Source: an uncultured Opitutia bacterium
Lineage (GTDB): Bacteria; Verrucomicrobiota; Verrucomicrobiia; Opitutales; Opitutaceae
Direction of reading: 5' to 3'
Assembly: GCA_903834135.1 (NCBI GenBank)
Contig: CAILHZ010000016.1
Coordinates: 124,001 to 188,000, forward strand
Length of the DNA stretch: 64,000 bases
Numbering within the stretch: the first letter of the stretch is position 1; each line of letters begins with the position of its first letter. Positions 17,617 to 27,812 of the stretch are shown in pieces. Below the pieces are notes generated by a model. It had not been told where the DNA came from. It saw nothing but the letters and a program-made list of their open reading frames with translations, and made no database searches. A program made the position numbers and the translations under genes.

Positions 17617-18498
17617 ATGGATGTTTCAGACGTAACAGCAAAAGCGAAAGTGCTTCTCGATGCACTTCCCTATATTCAAGACTTTCACGGATCGACTTTC
17701 GTCATCAAGTATGGCGGCAGTTTCATGGATGATCCCGATCCTATCGTAAGGACCCGTGTTGCCTACGACATAGCCTTCCTTGCTGCAGTAGGAATCAATG
17801 TAGTTGTCGTTCACGGAGGCGGTAAAGCGATCACTAAAGCCATGGAGAACTCCGGACTTAAGGCTAACTTTATTAACGGCATGCGGGTGACTGATGAAGC
17901 AACAATTTCGATTGTTAAAAAAACCCTCGATGAAATCGTAAATAAAGACGTCTGCGCTGCTATTGCATCAGCTAAAGCAAAACCAAAGGGCTTACCTGGC
18001 GATTCAGTGCTCGTTTGTGAAAAACTGATCGTTGACGATGACGGCAACACCGTTGACTTAGGATATGTAGGTGAAGTCACTGAGGTAAAAGTCAAACTCA
18101 TCAAAAAAGAAATTGCTGAGGGCTTCATTCCTGTAATCTCCCCTGTCGCTGAGGACATGAACGGAAAGCCTTACAACGTAAACGCTGACTTAGTGGCAGG
18201 CAAAGTAGCCAGTGCCTTAAGAGCTCGCCGCTTAGTTTATATGAGCGATGTACCAGGACTACTTTCTGCTCCACCTGATCCAAGTACCCTAATTTCTACA
18301 CTTAAAATCAGCCAAGTTGATGAGCTCAAACAAAAAGGCGTCATTGATAAAGGCATGAGACCTAAAGTCATGAGTGCCGTGCGAGCCCTCGAAGAAGGTG
18401 TTCAAAGAGTTCACTTTATTGACGGAAGACTCCCACACAGTCTGCTACTGGAAATCTTCACCGATAAAGGCATAGGAACAGAAATTGTTCATGGATAA
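17617..18498 (+). CDS. argB: Acetylglutamate kinase
   Basis: Phosphorylates N-acetylglutamate, second step of arginine synthesis. [11 protein letters not shown] (nucleotide site), [14 protein letters not shown] (acetylglutamate site), [11 protein letters not shown] and [15 protein letters not shown] are diagnostic. I prefer ATG 17617 ([11 protein letters not shown], the usual beginning) to the GTG at 17599, which lies inside an inverted repeat. No N-terminal helix typical of strongly arginine-inhibited hexameric kinases can be assigned with certainty, although [20 protein letters not shown] resembles it. It overlaps argD by 8 bases. Confidence 0.97.
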   Translation: MDVSDVTAKAKVLLDALPYIQDFHGSTFVIKYGGSFMDDPDPIVRTRVAYDIAFLAAVGINVVVVHGGGKAITKAMENSGLKANFINGMRVTDEATISIVKKTLDEIVNKDVCAAIASAKAKPKGLPGDSVLVCEKLIVDDDGNTVDLGYVGEVTEVKVKLIKKEIAEGFIPVISPVAEDMNGKPYNVNADLVAGKVASALRARRLVYMSDVPGLLSAPPDPSTLISTLKISQVDELKQKGVIDKGMRPKVMSAVRALEEGVQRVHFIDGRLPHSLLLEIFTDKGIGTEIVHG

Positions 18499-19714
18499 GC
18501 ATTCGTCCATTATCCGCTCTAACTCCGCAGAGCTTTACGATGCCCACGTTCTTAAGAACTATGGTAGGCCTGCCATTACTCTTGTTAAAGGCAGTGGCAC
18601 CCAAGTCTGGGATGATGAAGGTAAATCGTATTTAGATTTTACCTCAGGTATTGCAGTCAGTGCCTTAGGGCATTGTCACCCCACATGGGTAGAAGCAGTC
18701 CGTAAGCAAGCCGGTGAATTAATCCATACAAGTAACCTCTTTAGGCATCCCAACCAAGGTGAGTTGGCTAAGCGTCTTGTAGGTTACGCAGGCCCTGGTC
18801 GTTTGTTTTTTTGCAATAGTGGCGCTGAAGCCAATGAAGCTTTAATCAAACTTGCACGGCTACATGGCATGCAAAAGTCCGGCGGCAAAGAAGGCATTTG
18901 CTATAAAGTTATCTGTGCTAACCAAGCCTTCCACGGGCGTACCTTTGGTGGCATGAGCGCAACGCCACAAGAAAAAATCCAGCACGGCTTTAGGCCGATG
19001 ACTCCAGGATTTGTTTTTGCAGACTTAAACAATCTCGCGAGTTTCGAAGCCTTAGTAGATGACCAAACCGCCGCAATCATGGTGGAGTCAATTCAAGGTG
19101 AAGGCGGGATACGTCCTTGCAGTAATGAATTCCTGGTCGGCTTAAGAGAACTCTGCACACGTAAAAATATTCTGCTTCTACTCGATGAAGTACAGTGCGG
19201 CATAGGTCGTACCGGTAAATTTTATGCATTTGAATATGCAGGCATAACTCCGGATGCAATTGGCATGGCCAAGGGACTTGGTGGTGGTTTTCCAATTGGT
19301 GCTGTATGGATAGGTGAAAAAGCAGCTGAGCTATTTCATCCAGGCCAACACGGGACTACCTTTGGAGGAACTCCATTAGCCTGCGCTGCAGCACTGGCCG
19401 TTCTTAATGTCATTGAACAAGAAAATTTAATTTCTCATGTCGCAAAAACAAGCGGCCCATGGATTGCCAAACTTCAAGGTCTTGCCCATGAATTTCCTGC
19501 ACAAATTAAAGCCGTAAGAGGTAAAGGCTTCTTAGTGGGAATTGAAATGGCTTCAGATCCAGCTGCCTATATTTCAGCTTTAAGAGAGCATGGTTTATTG
19601 GCTCCTTCGGCAGGTGGTAATGTAGTTCGTCTACTGCCTCCTTTGAATGTAAGTACCCAAGAGCTTGAGCGTTCGATAGAGATATTGCGCTTAGTCTTAG
19701 CCGCTAAAGCCTAA
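18491..19714 (+). CDS. argD: Acetylornithine aminotransferase
   Basis: PLP class III aminotransferase converting N-acetylglutamate semialdehyde to N-acetylornithine. [55 protein letters not shown] and [15 protein letters not shown] (PLP Lys in AKG) are all present. ATG 18491 lies within the last codons of argB (8-base overlap); an upstream TTG at 18485 is less likely. About 407 aa, normal length. Confidence 0.96.
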   Translation: MDKHSSIIRSNSAELYDAHVLKNYGRPAITLVKGSGTQVWDDEGKSYLDFTSGIAVSALGHCHPTWVEAVRKQAGELIHTSNLFRHPNQGELAKRLVGYAGPGRLFFCNSGAEANEALIKLARLHGMQKSGGKEGICYKVICANQAFHGRTFGGMSATPQEKIQHGFRPMTPGFVFADLNNLASFEALVDDQTAAIMVESIQGEGGIRPCSNEFLVGLRELCTRKNILLLLDEVQCGIGRTGKFYAFEYAGITPDAIGMAKGLGGGFPIGAVWIGEKAAELFHPGQHGTTFGGTPLACAAALAVLNVIEQENLISHVAKTSGPWIAKLQGLAHEFPAQIKAVRGKGFLVGIEMASDPAAYISALREHGLLAPSAGGNVVRLLPPLNVSTQELERSIEILRLVLAAKA

Positions 19715-19880
19715 GAGCTGCCATTTTGGGCTGCTAAAAGGGTCTTTGGGGTTAGAATTGTGTAATATATAAGTTATTTATAATCATATACTTATCTTAT
19801 CATAACGCGTTAAATGAACCTACGCTTCTTTTCCGCTGGTCTGAACCCCCTTAAATGCCTAGAAATGAACGTTTCCTTCG

Positions 19881-20822
19881 ATGAAACACCTCCTCAAAGA
19901 GACCGACCTTAGTTCCACGGATCTCAACCGGGTATTCTCACTTGCTCGCGAGCTTAAGAAAAATCGTGGCAAGCAGACATCATCGCTACTTTCAGGTAAG
20001 ACATGGGTGCTCATTTTCTCAAAGGAAAGTACCCGCACACGCGTTTCTTTTGAAGTAGGTATTCGTGAACTTGGTGGAAATGTTATTTTCCTCAATAAAA
20101 ACGATATTCAACTAGGTCGCGGTGAAACCGTTGAAGATACTGCACGAGTACTCTCTAGGTACGCTCACGGGCTAGTTGTTAGAACCTATGATCATTCGGA
20201 TGTAGAAAGACTCGCCTCAGCAGGAAGCATCCCAGTGATTAACGCACTCACTGACTTTTTACATCCCTGCCAAACCTTAACAGATGCCTTTACTGCAGCT
20301 GAAAGATGGGCTGGTCCTACGGGAGACTTAGTTGAATCACTGAAGGGTCGTAAAATTGCCTTTTTAGGCGACACCCGTTTTAACATGGCTAACTCCTGGA
20401 TGCTTACAGCAAGCATGTTTGGAATGAAAATTTCGTTAGCAGGTCCTACCGCATATAAGCCAGGCGAAAAAATTAATCAGTTACTTCAAGCCGGTGGCCG
20501 TAAAATAGACTACCAGGTAACCACAGACCCCTACGAAGCGGTTCAAGGTGCCGATATCGTGTACACCGATACATGGACTAGTATGGGTCAAGAATCAGAG
20601 GCAGCAGCACGCGCTATTGCAATGAAGCCATACACTGTGACCGAAAAACTATTTGCTGCAGCTAAACCTGATGCCTTCTTCATGCACTGCTTACCCGCTC
20701 ACCCGGGTGAAGAAGTAGTTCAAGCTGTGCTCGACAATCCTCGCTCGATTATTTTCGATGAGGCAGAAAATCGTCTTCACGTTCAAAAGGCGATCATCTC
20801 TCATTTGACCGAATCTAAATAA
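19881..20822 (+). CDS. argF: Ornithine carbamoyltransferase
   Basis: Forms citrulline from ornithine and carbamoyl phosphate. The carbamoyl-phosphate motif [34 protein letters not shown] and the ornithine-binding [13 protein letters not shown] are intact; 313 aa is normal. It follows a 166-base A+T-rich gap after argD, so it may have its own promoter, although I cannot point to clear -35/-10 elements. Only 4 bases separate it from argG. Confidence 0.97.
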   Translation: MKHLLKETDLSSTDLNRVFSLARELKKNRGKQTSSLLSGKTWVLIFSKESTRTRVSFEVGIRELGGNVIFLNKNDIQLGRGETVEDTARVLSRYAHGLVVRTYDHSDVERLASAGSIPVINALTDFLHPCQTLTDAFTAAERWAGPTGDLVESLKGRKIAFLGDTRFNMANSWMLTASMFGMKISLAGPTAYKPGEKINQLLQAGGRKIDYQVTTDPYEAVQGADIVYTDTWTSMGQESEAAARAIAMKPYTVTEKLFAAAKPDAFFMHCLPAHPGEEVVQAVLDNPRSIIFDEAENRLHVQKAIISHLTESK

Positions 20823-20826
20823 TTTC

Positions 20827-22050
20827 ATGAAAATCGTTCTCGCTTACTCCGGTGGTCTAGACACCTCGGTTATTGTTAAATGGCTGCGTGAAAAATATGA
20901 CGCTGAGATCGTCACATTTGCAGCAGATATAGGACAAGAAGAAGAGCTTAAGGGCCTTTCTCAAAAAGCGCGTAAGACTGGCGCATCCAAGCACTACACC
21001 CTCGATTTAGTTGAGGAGTTCGCAAGCGACTACATCTATCCGATGATTCGTGCTAACGCAATTTACGAAGGACAGTACTATTTAGGCACTTCAATTGCCC
21101 GCCCGCTGATTGCTAAGGCCCAAGTTGAAATCGCCAAAAAAGAAAAGGCAGACACAGTTGCTCACGGCGCTACAGGTAAAGGAAATGATCAATGCCGCTT
21201 TGAATTAACATACATGGCGCTTGCTCCTCAGCTTACGATCTTAGCTCCATGGAAAATTGATGAATTCCGTGAAGAATTCCCAGGTAGATCTGAGATGATC
21301 GATTACTGCCGGGACCATAAAATTCCAGTGGAAGCTTCCTTAAAAAAGCCTTACTCGATGGATCGCAATCTTCTACACATCTCCTACGAAGCAGGTATTC
21401 TCGAAGATCCTTGGTTTGATCCAACAACCAAGAAAAACAAGGCGATGTTTAAACTTTCGGTTTCTCCGGAAGATGCTCCAAATAAATCTGAGTATGTTGA
21501 TCTTGATTTCGTTAAAGGAAATTGTACTGCAGTAAACGGAAAGAAATTATCACCTGCTGGAGTACTTAAAGAACTTAATCGTCTTGGTGGTAAACACGGC
21601 ATCGGTCGTGTTGATTTAGTAGAAAACCGTTTCGTTGGGATGAAATCACGTGGCGTTTATGAAACTCCAGGTGGAACAATTCTTGTGCACGCACACCGCC
21701 AAGTTGAATCACTTACGATGGACCGTGAAGTGATGCATTTAAGAGATTCTCTGATTCCTAAGTATGCAGAACTTGTATACTACGGTTTCTGGTTCGCTCC
21801 TGAACGTGAAGCACTGCAAGCCTTAGTGGACGAAAGCCAAAAGCACGTGACTGGAACAGTACGTCTTAAACTATACAAAGGTAACGTTATTACCTGTGGT
21901 CGTAAGTCAAAATATTCACTCTACGATCCACATATTGCATCCATGGAAGGCGTTAAGAGCTGGTACAACCAAAACGATGCAACCGGTTTTATTCGCTTAA
22001 ATGGATTACGTCTGCGCGCTCGTTATTATGCGCAAGGCGCTCCGAAATGA
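20827..22050 (+). CDS. argG: Argininosuccinate synthase
   Basis: ATP-dependent condensation of citrulline and aspartate. The N-terminal pyrophosphatase loop [47 protein letters not shown] and the C-terminal [21 protein letters not shown] region are diagnostic. 407 aa, normal. Its last 4 bases (ATGA) overlap the start of the amidase gene, so the two are translationally coupled. argH is not in the window. Confidence 0.97.
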   Translation: MKIVLAYSGGLDTSVIVKWLREKYDAEIVTFAADIGQEEELKGLSQKARKTGASKHYTLDLVEEFASDYIYPMIRANAIYEGQYYLGTSIARPLIAKAQVEIAKKEKADTVAHGATGKGNDQCRFELTYMALAPQLTILAPWKIDEFREEFPGRSEMIDYCRDHKIPVEASLKKPYSMDRNLLHISYEAGILEDPWFDPTTKKNKAMFKLSVSPEDAPNKSEYVDLDFVKGNCTAVNGKKLSPAGVLKELNRLGGKHGIGRVDLVENRFVGMKSRGVYETPGGTILVHAHRQVESLTMDREVMHLRDSLIPKYAELVYYGFWFAPEREALQALVDESQKHVTGTVRLKLYKGNVITCGRKSKYSLYDPHIASMEGVKSWYNQNDATGFIRLNGLRLRARYYAQGAPK

Positions 22051-23288
22051 CATTTAAAGACTGGAGGCGGCTTTCTGCTTGGGAAGCCGCTTCGCACGTA
22101 AGAAATAGCATAGATGCCCTTCCCCTTACTCAGCGTAAGGCGGCTATTGCCTCTATGCCAAACGAGTCAACTTTAGTCGCACGTTTTGCGTCTGCCCCAC
22201 AGGGCAGAGCTTTATCGGGAATTCCTTTTTTTGTTAAAGATCTTTTTGAAACTAAAGGCGAAACGATACAGGCTGGTTCTTCATTTTTAAAAGAAGTTAG
22301 ACAACCAGCATTAAAAGATGCTGCTCTCATCGAAGCACTTAAACAACTCGGTGCAGTCTTTGTAGGTAAGACACACCTGTATGAATTTGCTTATGGCTTA
22401 ACAGGTGAAAACAAACATTTCGGAGACTGCGATCATCCTAAATTTCAAGGACGCACAACCGGAGGTTCAAGCAGCGGCTCAGCTTTAGTTGTAGCAGCAA
22501 ACGCTGTACCACTAAGCTTAGGTACAGACACCGCAGGTTCCCTGCGTTTACCGGCAGCATTCTGCGGCTTATACAGTTTTAGAGGTATTCCCCAGGAAAC
22601 ATGGATTAATGACGCTTTCCCCTTAAGCCAGTCTTTTGATACTGCAGGATGGTTTACTGAAAGCGCAGAAGATATGCTCACTGTACTAAGCGCTTTAGTT
22701 GGCCCATTGCCTAAATCACCAAAACCTCCGGTTGGTTATTTTATATCTTGGCCAGGCTTAGATTCCAGCATTGCAGATACACTAAAGCACTTTGCTGAGA
22801 AATTATGCTCCGAAGCGAGTGCCGAACTCAGTAATAAAACTATCTCTATATTTAAGGATTCTACTTCGGCTTACACTGTTCTGCAGAGTAAAGAGACGTA
22901 CGCCACACATAAGGATTGGCTAGCTACCTACCAGGATCGCTATTCACCTGAAGTCCATGCACGTATTAACAGAGCTGAAAGCTGGACAAAAGAGGATGAA
23001 ACTAAGGCGCTTGATAAAAAAGAAGGTATTAAAACTTTTTTTGAGACGTATTTTAAATCTGCAGACTTCTTAATACTCCCAGTAGCTCCTTTTGCTGCTT
23101 TACCAAAAACTCAATTAACACTTGAGAATCGAAATAAAATACTCGATCTAACAACGCCAGGAAGTCTAGCAGGTCTACCTATACTCACACTTCCTGTCCC
23201 CCTACATTCAGGACTTACTCTTGGACTTCAAGTGATTATTAAAGACCAAAAAAGCTCAGCCCTGGAATTTATTTTAGCTAAGCTTTGA
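22047..23288 (+). CDS. Amidase-signature hydrolase (413 aa)
   Basis: Member of the amidase signature family with the Ser-cisSer-Lys triad visible: the Lys in [11 protein letters not shown], cis-Ser in [15 protein letters not shown], and the nucleophile Ser in [16 protein letters not shown]. At 413 aa it is shorter than GatA (about 480), and the GatA-specific C-terminal features are not evident. It is therefore more like stand-alone amidases of the AtzF/small-amide type. Coupling to argG by an ATGA overlap suggests cotranscription with arginine synthesis; a role in releasing ammonia or trimming an amide is possible but not shown. Substrate unknown. Confidence 0.82.
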   Translation: MTFKDWRRLSAWEAASHVRNSIDALPLTQRKAAIASMPNESTLVARFASAPQGRALSGIPFFVKDLFETKGETIQAGSSFLKEVRQPALKDAALIEALKQLGAVFVGKTHLYEFAYGLTGENKHFGDCDHPKFQGRTTGGSSSGSALVVAANAVPLSLGTDTAGSLRLPAAFCGLYSFRGIPQETWINDAFPLSQSFDTAGWFTESAEDMLTVLSALVGPLPKSPKPPVGYFISWPGLDSSIADTLKHFAEKLCSEASAELSNKTISIFKDSTSAYTVLQSKETYATHKDWLATYQDRYSPEVHARINRAESWTKEDETKALDKKEGIKTFFETYFKSADFLILPVAPFAALPKTQLTLENRNKILDLTTPGSLAGLPILTLPVPLHSGLTLGLQVIIKDQKSSALEFILAKL

Positions 23289-23297
23289 GTTTGAGAC

Positions 23298-23759
23298 TTA
23301 CTCGAAACGTACGGTTACTTGTATCTCCACAATTGCGTTACGAGGTAATCCTGCAACAGCTACAGCTGCACGAGCATGCTTACCAGGCTCGCCATAAAGT
23401 TTAAAAAATAATTCACTAGCTCCGTTAATAACCTGCGGACTTTGATCAAATCCTGAAACTGCATTCACGAAACCACTTAAAAAAATAAATTCTTTTACAC
23501 GCTCGAGATTACCCAACGCTGATTTGATAGTTGCTAGCGTATTTAAAGCACAAACCTGGGCAGCTGCATAGCCAGCCTCTACTGTCTGATCTTTACCCAC
23601 TTGTCCTGTGTGAGGCACTGGGCCTGAAGAAGTACTAATCACACCGGATAAAACTAAATTATTTCCATTTATGCGGTATGGTACATAAAACCCCGCAGGT
23701 TGTGGTGCAGGAGGTAGAACATGGCCTAATTCTTTAAGTTTTAATTCGATGGAATCCAT
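23298..23759 (-). CDS. RidA/YjgF-family protein (153 aa)
   Basis: The family hydrolyses reactive enamine/imine intermediates from PLP enzymes; some members act on other small molecules. Conserved parts are NNLVLSGVISTSSGPVPHTGQVG, AAAQVCALNTLATIKSALG, VNAVSGFDQSPQVINGAS and HARAAVAVAGLPRNAIVEIQ. The last includes the RxAVGVAxLP-type loop, which carries the key Arg in canonical RidA. At 153 aa it is longer than RidA (about 128) and belongs to the YjgF-like long subgroup. I chose ATG 23759, because the 66 residues before it have no similarity to the family. Divergent from the ABC transporter. Confidence 0.88.
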   Translation of the reverse strand: MDSIELKLKELGHVLPPAPQPAGFYVPYRINGNNLVLSGVISTSSGPVPHTGQVGKDQTVEAGYAAAQVCALNTLATIKSALGNLERVKEFIFLSGFVNAVSGFDQSPQVINGASELFFKLYGEPGKHARAAVAVAGLPRNAIVEIQVTVRFE

Positions 23760-23898
23760 AATAGGAGATTCTTGCATAATCATAGATCGAGGCAAGCCAT
23801 TGAAACTAGATATATTAGACTCAGTATTCACTCTTGAGATAAATAAGGCTAAAGCTAGGTTACTGGGAGTCGTTTTCCTACAATTGCACTTTAATGAC

Positions 23899-24663
23899 GT
23901 GATACCTAATTCAGGAGATTGTGTTATCTTAGAAGGTATAGCTAAACGCTTTACCAAGGATGATCATGTTCTAGAAAATATTAGCCTGAAAGTAAGCAAA
24001 GGTGAATTTATCACTTTTATTGGACCAAGTGGCTGTGGAAAATCAACCCTGCTACGTCTGATTGCAGGTCTACTCAAACCATCTGAAGGCATAATTCATA
24101 TTAATGGGAAAACTCCAGAATTGGCTGATTCAGATTTAGCCTTTGTTTTTCAAGATGCCAACCTACTGCCTTGGAGAAAAAGCATAGCCAATGTAGCGCT
24201 ACCTTTATTACTCAGAGGAGTGCCAAAATTGGAGCGTGAGGCCAAAGCTCGCATGATGCTTAGTTTAGTGGGCTTAAATAATGCAGAGAATAAATATCCC
24301 TGGCAATTATCAGGCGGAATGAAAATGCGTGTTTCAATTGCACGCGCACTTAGTATTTCTCCAAAAATTCTATTACTCGATGAGCCGTTCGGAGCTCTTG
24401 ATGAGATTAGTCGAGATCACCTTAACGAAGATTTACTTAAAATAAGAGAGAAAGATTTATTCACCACATTCTTTGTTACACATTCCGTAGCAGAAGCTCT
24501 TTTCTTATCGACGCGCGTGATCGTCTTAAGTCGAAACCCTGGAAGAATACATACAACTATTGATGTTCCATTTAGCTATCCACGTAAGCCTGACTTACGC
24601 GAGAGTCCCGAATTTTTAAGCTTACTGGCCCAGACAACGCGTGCGCTGCGTGCTGTGCTTTAA
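23899..24663 (+). CDS. ABC transporter ATP-binding protein (TauB/SsuB/ThiZ type)
   Basis: Energises the importer made with the next two genes. Walker A GPSGCGKSTLL, Q-loop FQDANLLPW, signature LSGGMKMRVSIARAL, Walker B ILLLDEPFGALDEIS and switch His (VTHSVAEAL) are intact. The frame is open to 23749, but the sequence before VIPNSGDCVILEGIAKRF is not family-like. I therefore chose the in-frame GTG at 23899 (254 aa, normal); TTG 23884 is an alternative. The stop is 4 bases before the permease ATG. Confidence 0.9.
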   Translation: MIPNSGDCVILEGIAKRFTKDDHVLENISLKVSKGEFITFIGPSGCGKSTLLRLIAGLLKPSEGIIHINGKTPELADSDLAFVFQDANLLPWRKSIANVALPLLLRGVPKLEREAKARMMLSLVGLNNAENKYPWQLSGGMKMRVSIARALSISPKILLLDEPFGALDEISRDHLNEDLLKIREKDLFTTFFVTHSVAEALFLSTRVIVLSRNPGRIHTTIDVPFSYPRKPDLRESPEFLSLLAQTTRALRAVL

Positions 24664-24667
24664 ACGT

Positions 24668-25450
24668 ATGAAAAAGATTACATCATTACTTTTTCCTATA
24701 GTATCTGGAGTAGCTCTAATTGCGATCTGGTATGGTATTATTATTTTATTTAAAATACCAATTTACGTCCTACCAACACCAGGCCAGATTATTACAGCAG
24801 CATGGACTGAACGTCATGCTATGTTGGCCTCTGCACTACTCACTGGCCAAGGAGCAGTCTTAGGCTTCACCTGTGCAGTAGTAGGAGGATTTTTATTATC
24901 GATGATTATGGCGTTTTCTCTGCGCCTTAAAAAATCTCTATATCCTTATATTTTAGTCTTACAGATGACGCCCGTTATTATCTTAGCTCCAATATTCGTA
25001 TTATGGCTAGGTCAAGGTCTGCCTAGTATCGTAGCAATCACATTTATGATTTGTTTTTTCCCTATCGTTGCTAGTACTACATCAGGATTTATGTCAGTGG
25101 ATAAAAATTTGCTCGAAGTCTTTAAAATGTGTCATGCAACAAAGCTCCAGGAGATTCGGTACCTACGAATCCCTTCAGCAATGCCTTACTTTTTAACAGG
25201 AGTTAAAATTGCAGGAACCCTAGCACCTATTGGGGCCATCACTGGAGATTTTTTAGCTGGTAGCGCTCAAAATGGAGTTGGTGGAATTGGCTTTATGGCC
25301 ATTACCTATTTTTCCCAGCTTCAAACAGCTTCTTTATATGCAAGTGGGTTAGTTGCATGCCTTTTAGGCTTTGGCTTTGTTGGATCAATCAGCCTTTTGC
25401 ACTGGGTGCTTTTACATAAATGGCATGATTCACTGATTAAAAAAGAATGA
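24668..25450 (+). CDS. ABC transporter permease (260 aa)
   Basis: Inner-membrane subunit of the same importer. About six hydrophobic segments are visible, starting with LLFPIVSGVALIAIWYG. The coupling-helix region EVFKMCHATKLQEIRYLRIPSAMPYFLTGVK matches the EAA motif of nitrate/sulfonate/taurine/pyrimidine-precursor permeases. ATG 24668 gives MKKIT followed by the first helix; an in-frame GTG at 24641 within the ATPase gene is less likely. Followed by the binding-protein gene 55 bases on (to its chosen start). Confidence 0.9.
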   Translation: MKKITSLLFPIVSGVALIAIWYGIIILFKIPIYVLPTPGQIITAAWTERHAMLASALLTGQGAVLGFTCAVVGGFLLSMIMAFSLRLKKSLYPYILVLQMTPVIILAPIFVLWLGQGLPSIVAITFMICFFPIVASTTSGFMSVDKNLLEVFKMCHATKLQEIRYLRIPSAMPYFLTGVKIAGTLAPIGAITGDFLAGSAQNGVGGIGFMAITYFSQLQTASLYASGLVACLLGFGFVGSISLLHWVLLHKWHDSLIKKE

Positions 25451-25505
25451 ACCTGTGTTGCAGATGATAAGCTTACGGCTATATTTTTTTATCTACGTAA
25501 TAACT

Positions 25506-26492
25506 ATGCGCGGTACTTCTATTTTATTAGCATTAATTGCATGCTCACTATTTACAGCCTGCTCAAATAAAAAAGTTTTTTCACCAGTACAGTCGGACAC
25601 CCCATTTCCTATTACCGTACAACTGGATTGGGTGGCAGAACCTGAACATGGAGCATTCTATACCGCCGAGGCTCTAGGATACTATAAAGCAGAAGGCCTA
25701 GACGTTACGTTACTACAAGGAGGAGCAAATGCATATGTGCAAACTAAGGTTGCTACAAACCAAGCCCAAATAGGTCAGGATGATTCAGGCAACATACTGA
25801 CCTCAATTCAATCAGGAGTACCGCTACTTTGCGTAGGATCGATTTTCCAACACGATCCTTCTGTACTCATGATGCATGCATCTAATCCGATCAAAAACTG
25901 GTCTGACCTGAATGGTAAAACAATAATGTCAAAGATCTCTTGGACGTTTCTTCCCTTTCTGAGGAAGAAATACGGGATTGAATATAAAGTCATTCCTATG
26001 GACTACAATCTTGGCCGCTTTGCTATTGATCCAGATTTTATTCAACAAGCCTATTTTACCTCAGAGCCTTATTACTTAGAACAAAAAGGCATTAAGACTA
26101 AATTCTTACATGCAGCTGATGCTGGTTTTGATTCGTACACAACAATCATGACCAATAAAGCTTTTGCCAAAAGTCATCCCGAGCAGCTCAAAGCGTTTCT
26201 AAGAGCTACGTATAAAGGTTGGAAAACGTATATTGAGTTAGACGGAGCTGCAGCTCATGCAATCATGCTTAAGGTAAATCCAAAAGTAACTCCAAGTTTC
26301 TTGGATTGGTGCCGTTTACAAATTATTAAAGCAGAATTAGCTAAAGACGCTAAAGACGACTACCTGACCTTAAGTAAAAAGCGTTTTCAAATTCAAATTG
26401 ATCAACTCACTGACTTGGGAATCCTAAAAAAAGATGCGGTAAAAGTAGAAGATGCAGTAGATACGTCATTTCTACCCCAAGCAAATCCCTAG
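25506..26492 (+). CDS. Substrate-binding lipoprotein, NMT1/THI5-like (328 aa)
   Basis: Periplasmic binding component of the ABC importer. MRGTSILLALIACSLFTACS is a lipoprotein signal with Cys in LFTAC. The mature domain begins ITVQLDWVAEPEHGAFYTAEALGYY, a pattern of THI5/NMT1-type proteins, which bind thiamine pyrimidine precursors or related heterocycles (family knowledge). ATG 25506 was chosen because it places the lipobox at residue 19; an upstream in-frame TTG at 25455 adds an unlikely 17 residues. I saw no TPP riboswitch upstream, so thiamine specificity is not supported by regulation. Ends 3 bases from the convergent glucarate-dehydratase-like gene. Confidence 0.87.
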   Translation: MRGTSILLALIACSLFTACSNKKVFSPVQSDTPFPITVQLDWVAEPEHGAFYTAEALGYYKAEGLDVTLLQGGANAYVQTKVATNQAQIGQDDSGNILTSIQSGVPLLCVGSIFQHDPSVLMMHASNPIKNWSDLNGKTIMSKISWTFLPFLRKKYGIEYKVIPMDYNLGRFAIDPDFIQQAYFTSEPYYLEQKGIKTKFLHAADAGFDSYTTIMTNKAFAKSHPEQLKAFLRATYKGWKTYIELDGAAAHAIMLKVNPKVTPSFLDWCRLQIIKAELAKDAKDDYLTLSKKRFQIQIDQLTDLGILKKDAVKVEDAVDTSFLPQANP

Positions 26493-26495
26493 TTA

Positions 26496-27782
26496 TTACC
26501 AGCGTGTTTGGCTAAACTTCCAACCAGGAACTTTTTTTTGCATCTCTATTTCATCGTTACGTTCTTTAAGACCACAACTTAGAAAATTTTGATGCGCCCT
26601 AGCTAAAGCTGCTCGGTCAAGCTCAACTCCAAGGCCTGGGCCCTTAGGAAGCACAACACAGCCAGCTTCGAACTTAATACGACCGCCCACAATAATCTCC
26701 TCACTCTGCCAAGGATAGTGGGTATCTAAAGCGTAACTTAAGTTTGGCATTGCAGCCCCTAGATGAGTCATAGCTGCTAATGAAATACCTGCATGATTAT
26801 TTGAATGCATAGAAACTCCTCTACCAAATATTCTGCAGAAGGTAGCAAGTTCCATGGAAGCATTTAAACCTCCCCAGAAATGATGGTCTGTTAAAATAAC
26901 ATCTTCTGATCCGGTACGCACACTGCCTGGCAAATCATCAAATGAAGTTGTACACATGTTGGTCGCTAAAGGCATCTTCAGTGCTTTACGCACTGAAGCC
27001 ATAGCTTCCTGGCCTCGGGCTGGATCCTCTAGATACTCCAAGTAACCTTCGAGTTGCTTACCCCACTTAATCGATGTCTCCACAGTCCATAATGCATTAG
27101 GATCTAATCTTAAAGGAACACCTGAACCAAAATGCGCATAAAGCGCCTTGATTGCAGCAACTTCCTGATCAGGAGGAAAAACTCCGCCCTTAAGCTTGAT
27201 TGATTTAAACCCGTATTCTTTAACCATGGCAATTGCCTGCTCAACAATCCCAGCAGGATCCAAGGCTGCTTTCTGCCGAGCACTTGCCCAGCCTGTTGCG
27301 TTAGGCTCTATATTAAAACCGAGTGCTCCACCTGCTCCTTCATACTTATAAAATAAATAAGCTGAGTAAGGAACTCTGTCTCTGACAATACCTCCTAGTA
27401 GTTGTGCAACAGGTTGATTGTAGGCTTTCCCCGCAATATCAAGGCAAGCCACATTAAAGGCACTGTATACTTGGACAGACTTACGACCATCCCAGGGAGC
27501 GACACCGCGTTCAGCAGATCCTTCGAGTTTAAATTGATCTGCAAGCTTTGCTCTAAGGGCATTCCAATTTAATGGATCTAGTCCAATTACAAAGGGCTTA
27601 GCCTGATTAAGTGCAGAATCTATAGCTGCACTACTAGGAACTTCAGCTAGTCCTGTAATACCACTATCTGTGATTAATTCTATGACTGTTCTTAAAGCAT
27701 AGGGAGCATGCAAGCCAGCGGCATTAAGAAGAGGAGGATCAATCAGTGCAATTGGAGTAATGATTACATCTGTGATCTTCAT
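26496..27782 (-). CDS. Enolase-superfamily sugar-acid dehydratase, glucarate-dehydratase-like (428 aa)
   Basis: Predicted to dehydrate an aldaric acid such as D-glucarate to 5-keto-4-deoxyglucarate. FKSIKLKGGVFPPDQE supplies the KxK catalytic lysine. LDPNALW (Asp), YLEDPA (Glu) and ATNMCTTS (Asn) are metal ligands in the D-E-N arrangement typical of glucarate dehydratase. SMHSNNHAGISLAAMTHL carries the catalytic His-Asn stretch matching the HSNNH motif of GudD. ATG 27782 starts MKITDVII; the GTG at 27800 is less likely. It is last in a five-gene run with an HpcH/HpaI aldolase and a GarR-type reductase, which are the next two steps of glucarate breakdown. Galactarate or another acid remains possible. 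Confidence 0.85.
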   Translation of the reverse strand: MKITDVIITPIALIDPPLLNAAGLHAPYALRTVIELITDSGITGLAEVPSSAAIDSALNQAKPFVIGLDPLNWNALRAKLADQFKLEGSAERGVAPWDGRKSVQVYSAFNVACLDIAGKAYNQPVAQLLGGIVRDRVPYSAYLFYKYEGAGGALGFNIEPNATGWASARQKAALDPAGIVEQAIAMVKEYGFKSIKLKGGVFPPDQEVAAIKALYAHFGSGVPLRLDPNALWTVETSIKWGKQLEGYLEYLEDPARGQEAMASVRKALKMPLATNMCTTSFDDLPGSVRTGSEDVILTDHHFWGGLNASMELATFCRIFGRGVSMHSNNHAGISLAAMTHLGAAMPNLSYALDTHYPWQSEEIIVGGRIKFEAGCVVLPKGPGLGVELDRAALARAHQNFLSCGLKERNDEIEMQKKVPGWKFSQTRW

Positions 27783-27812
27783 AACGATTTCACCATACAC
27801 TAAACTGAGTGT

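Noticed and set aside
23749..23898. Extended N-terminus of the ABC ATPase and the 66-residue extension of RidA over the same DNA
   Set aside because: The two extensions overlap each other on opposite strands and neither resembles its family; the stretch is more likely the divergent promoter region.
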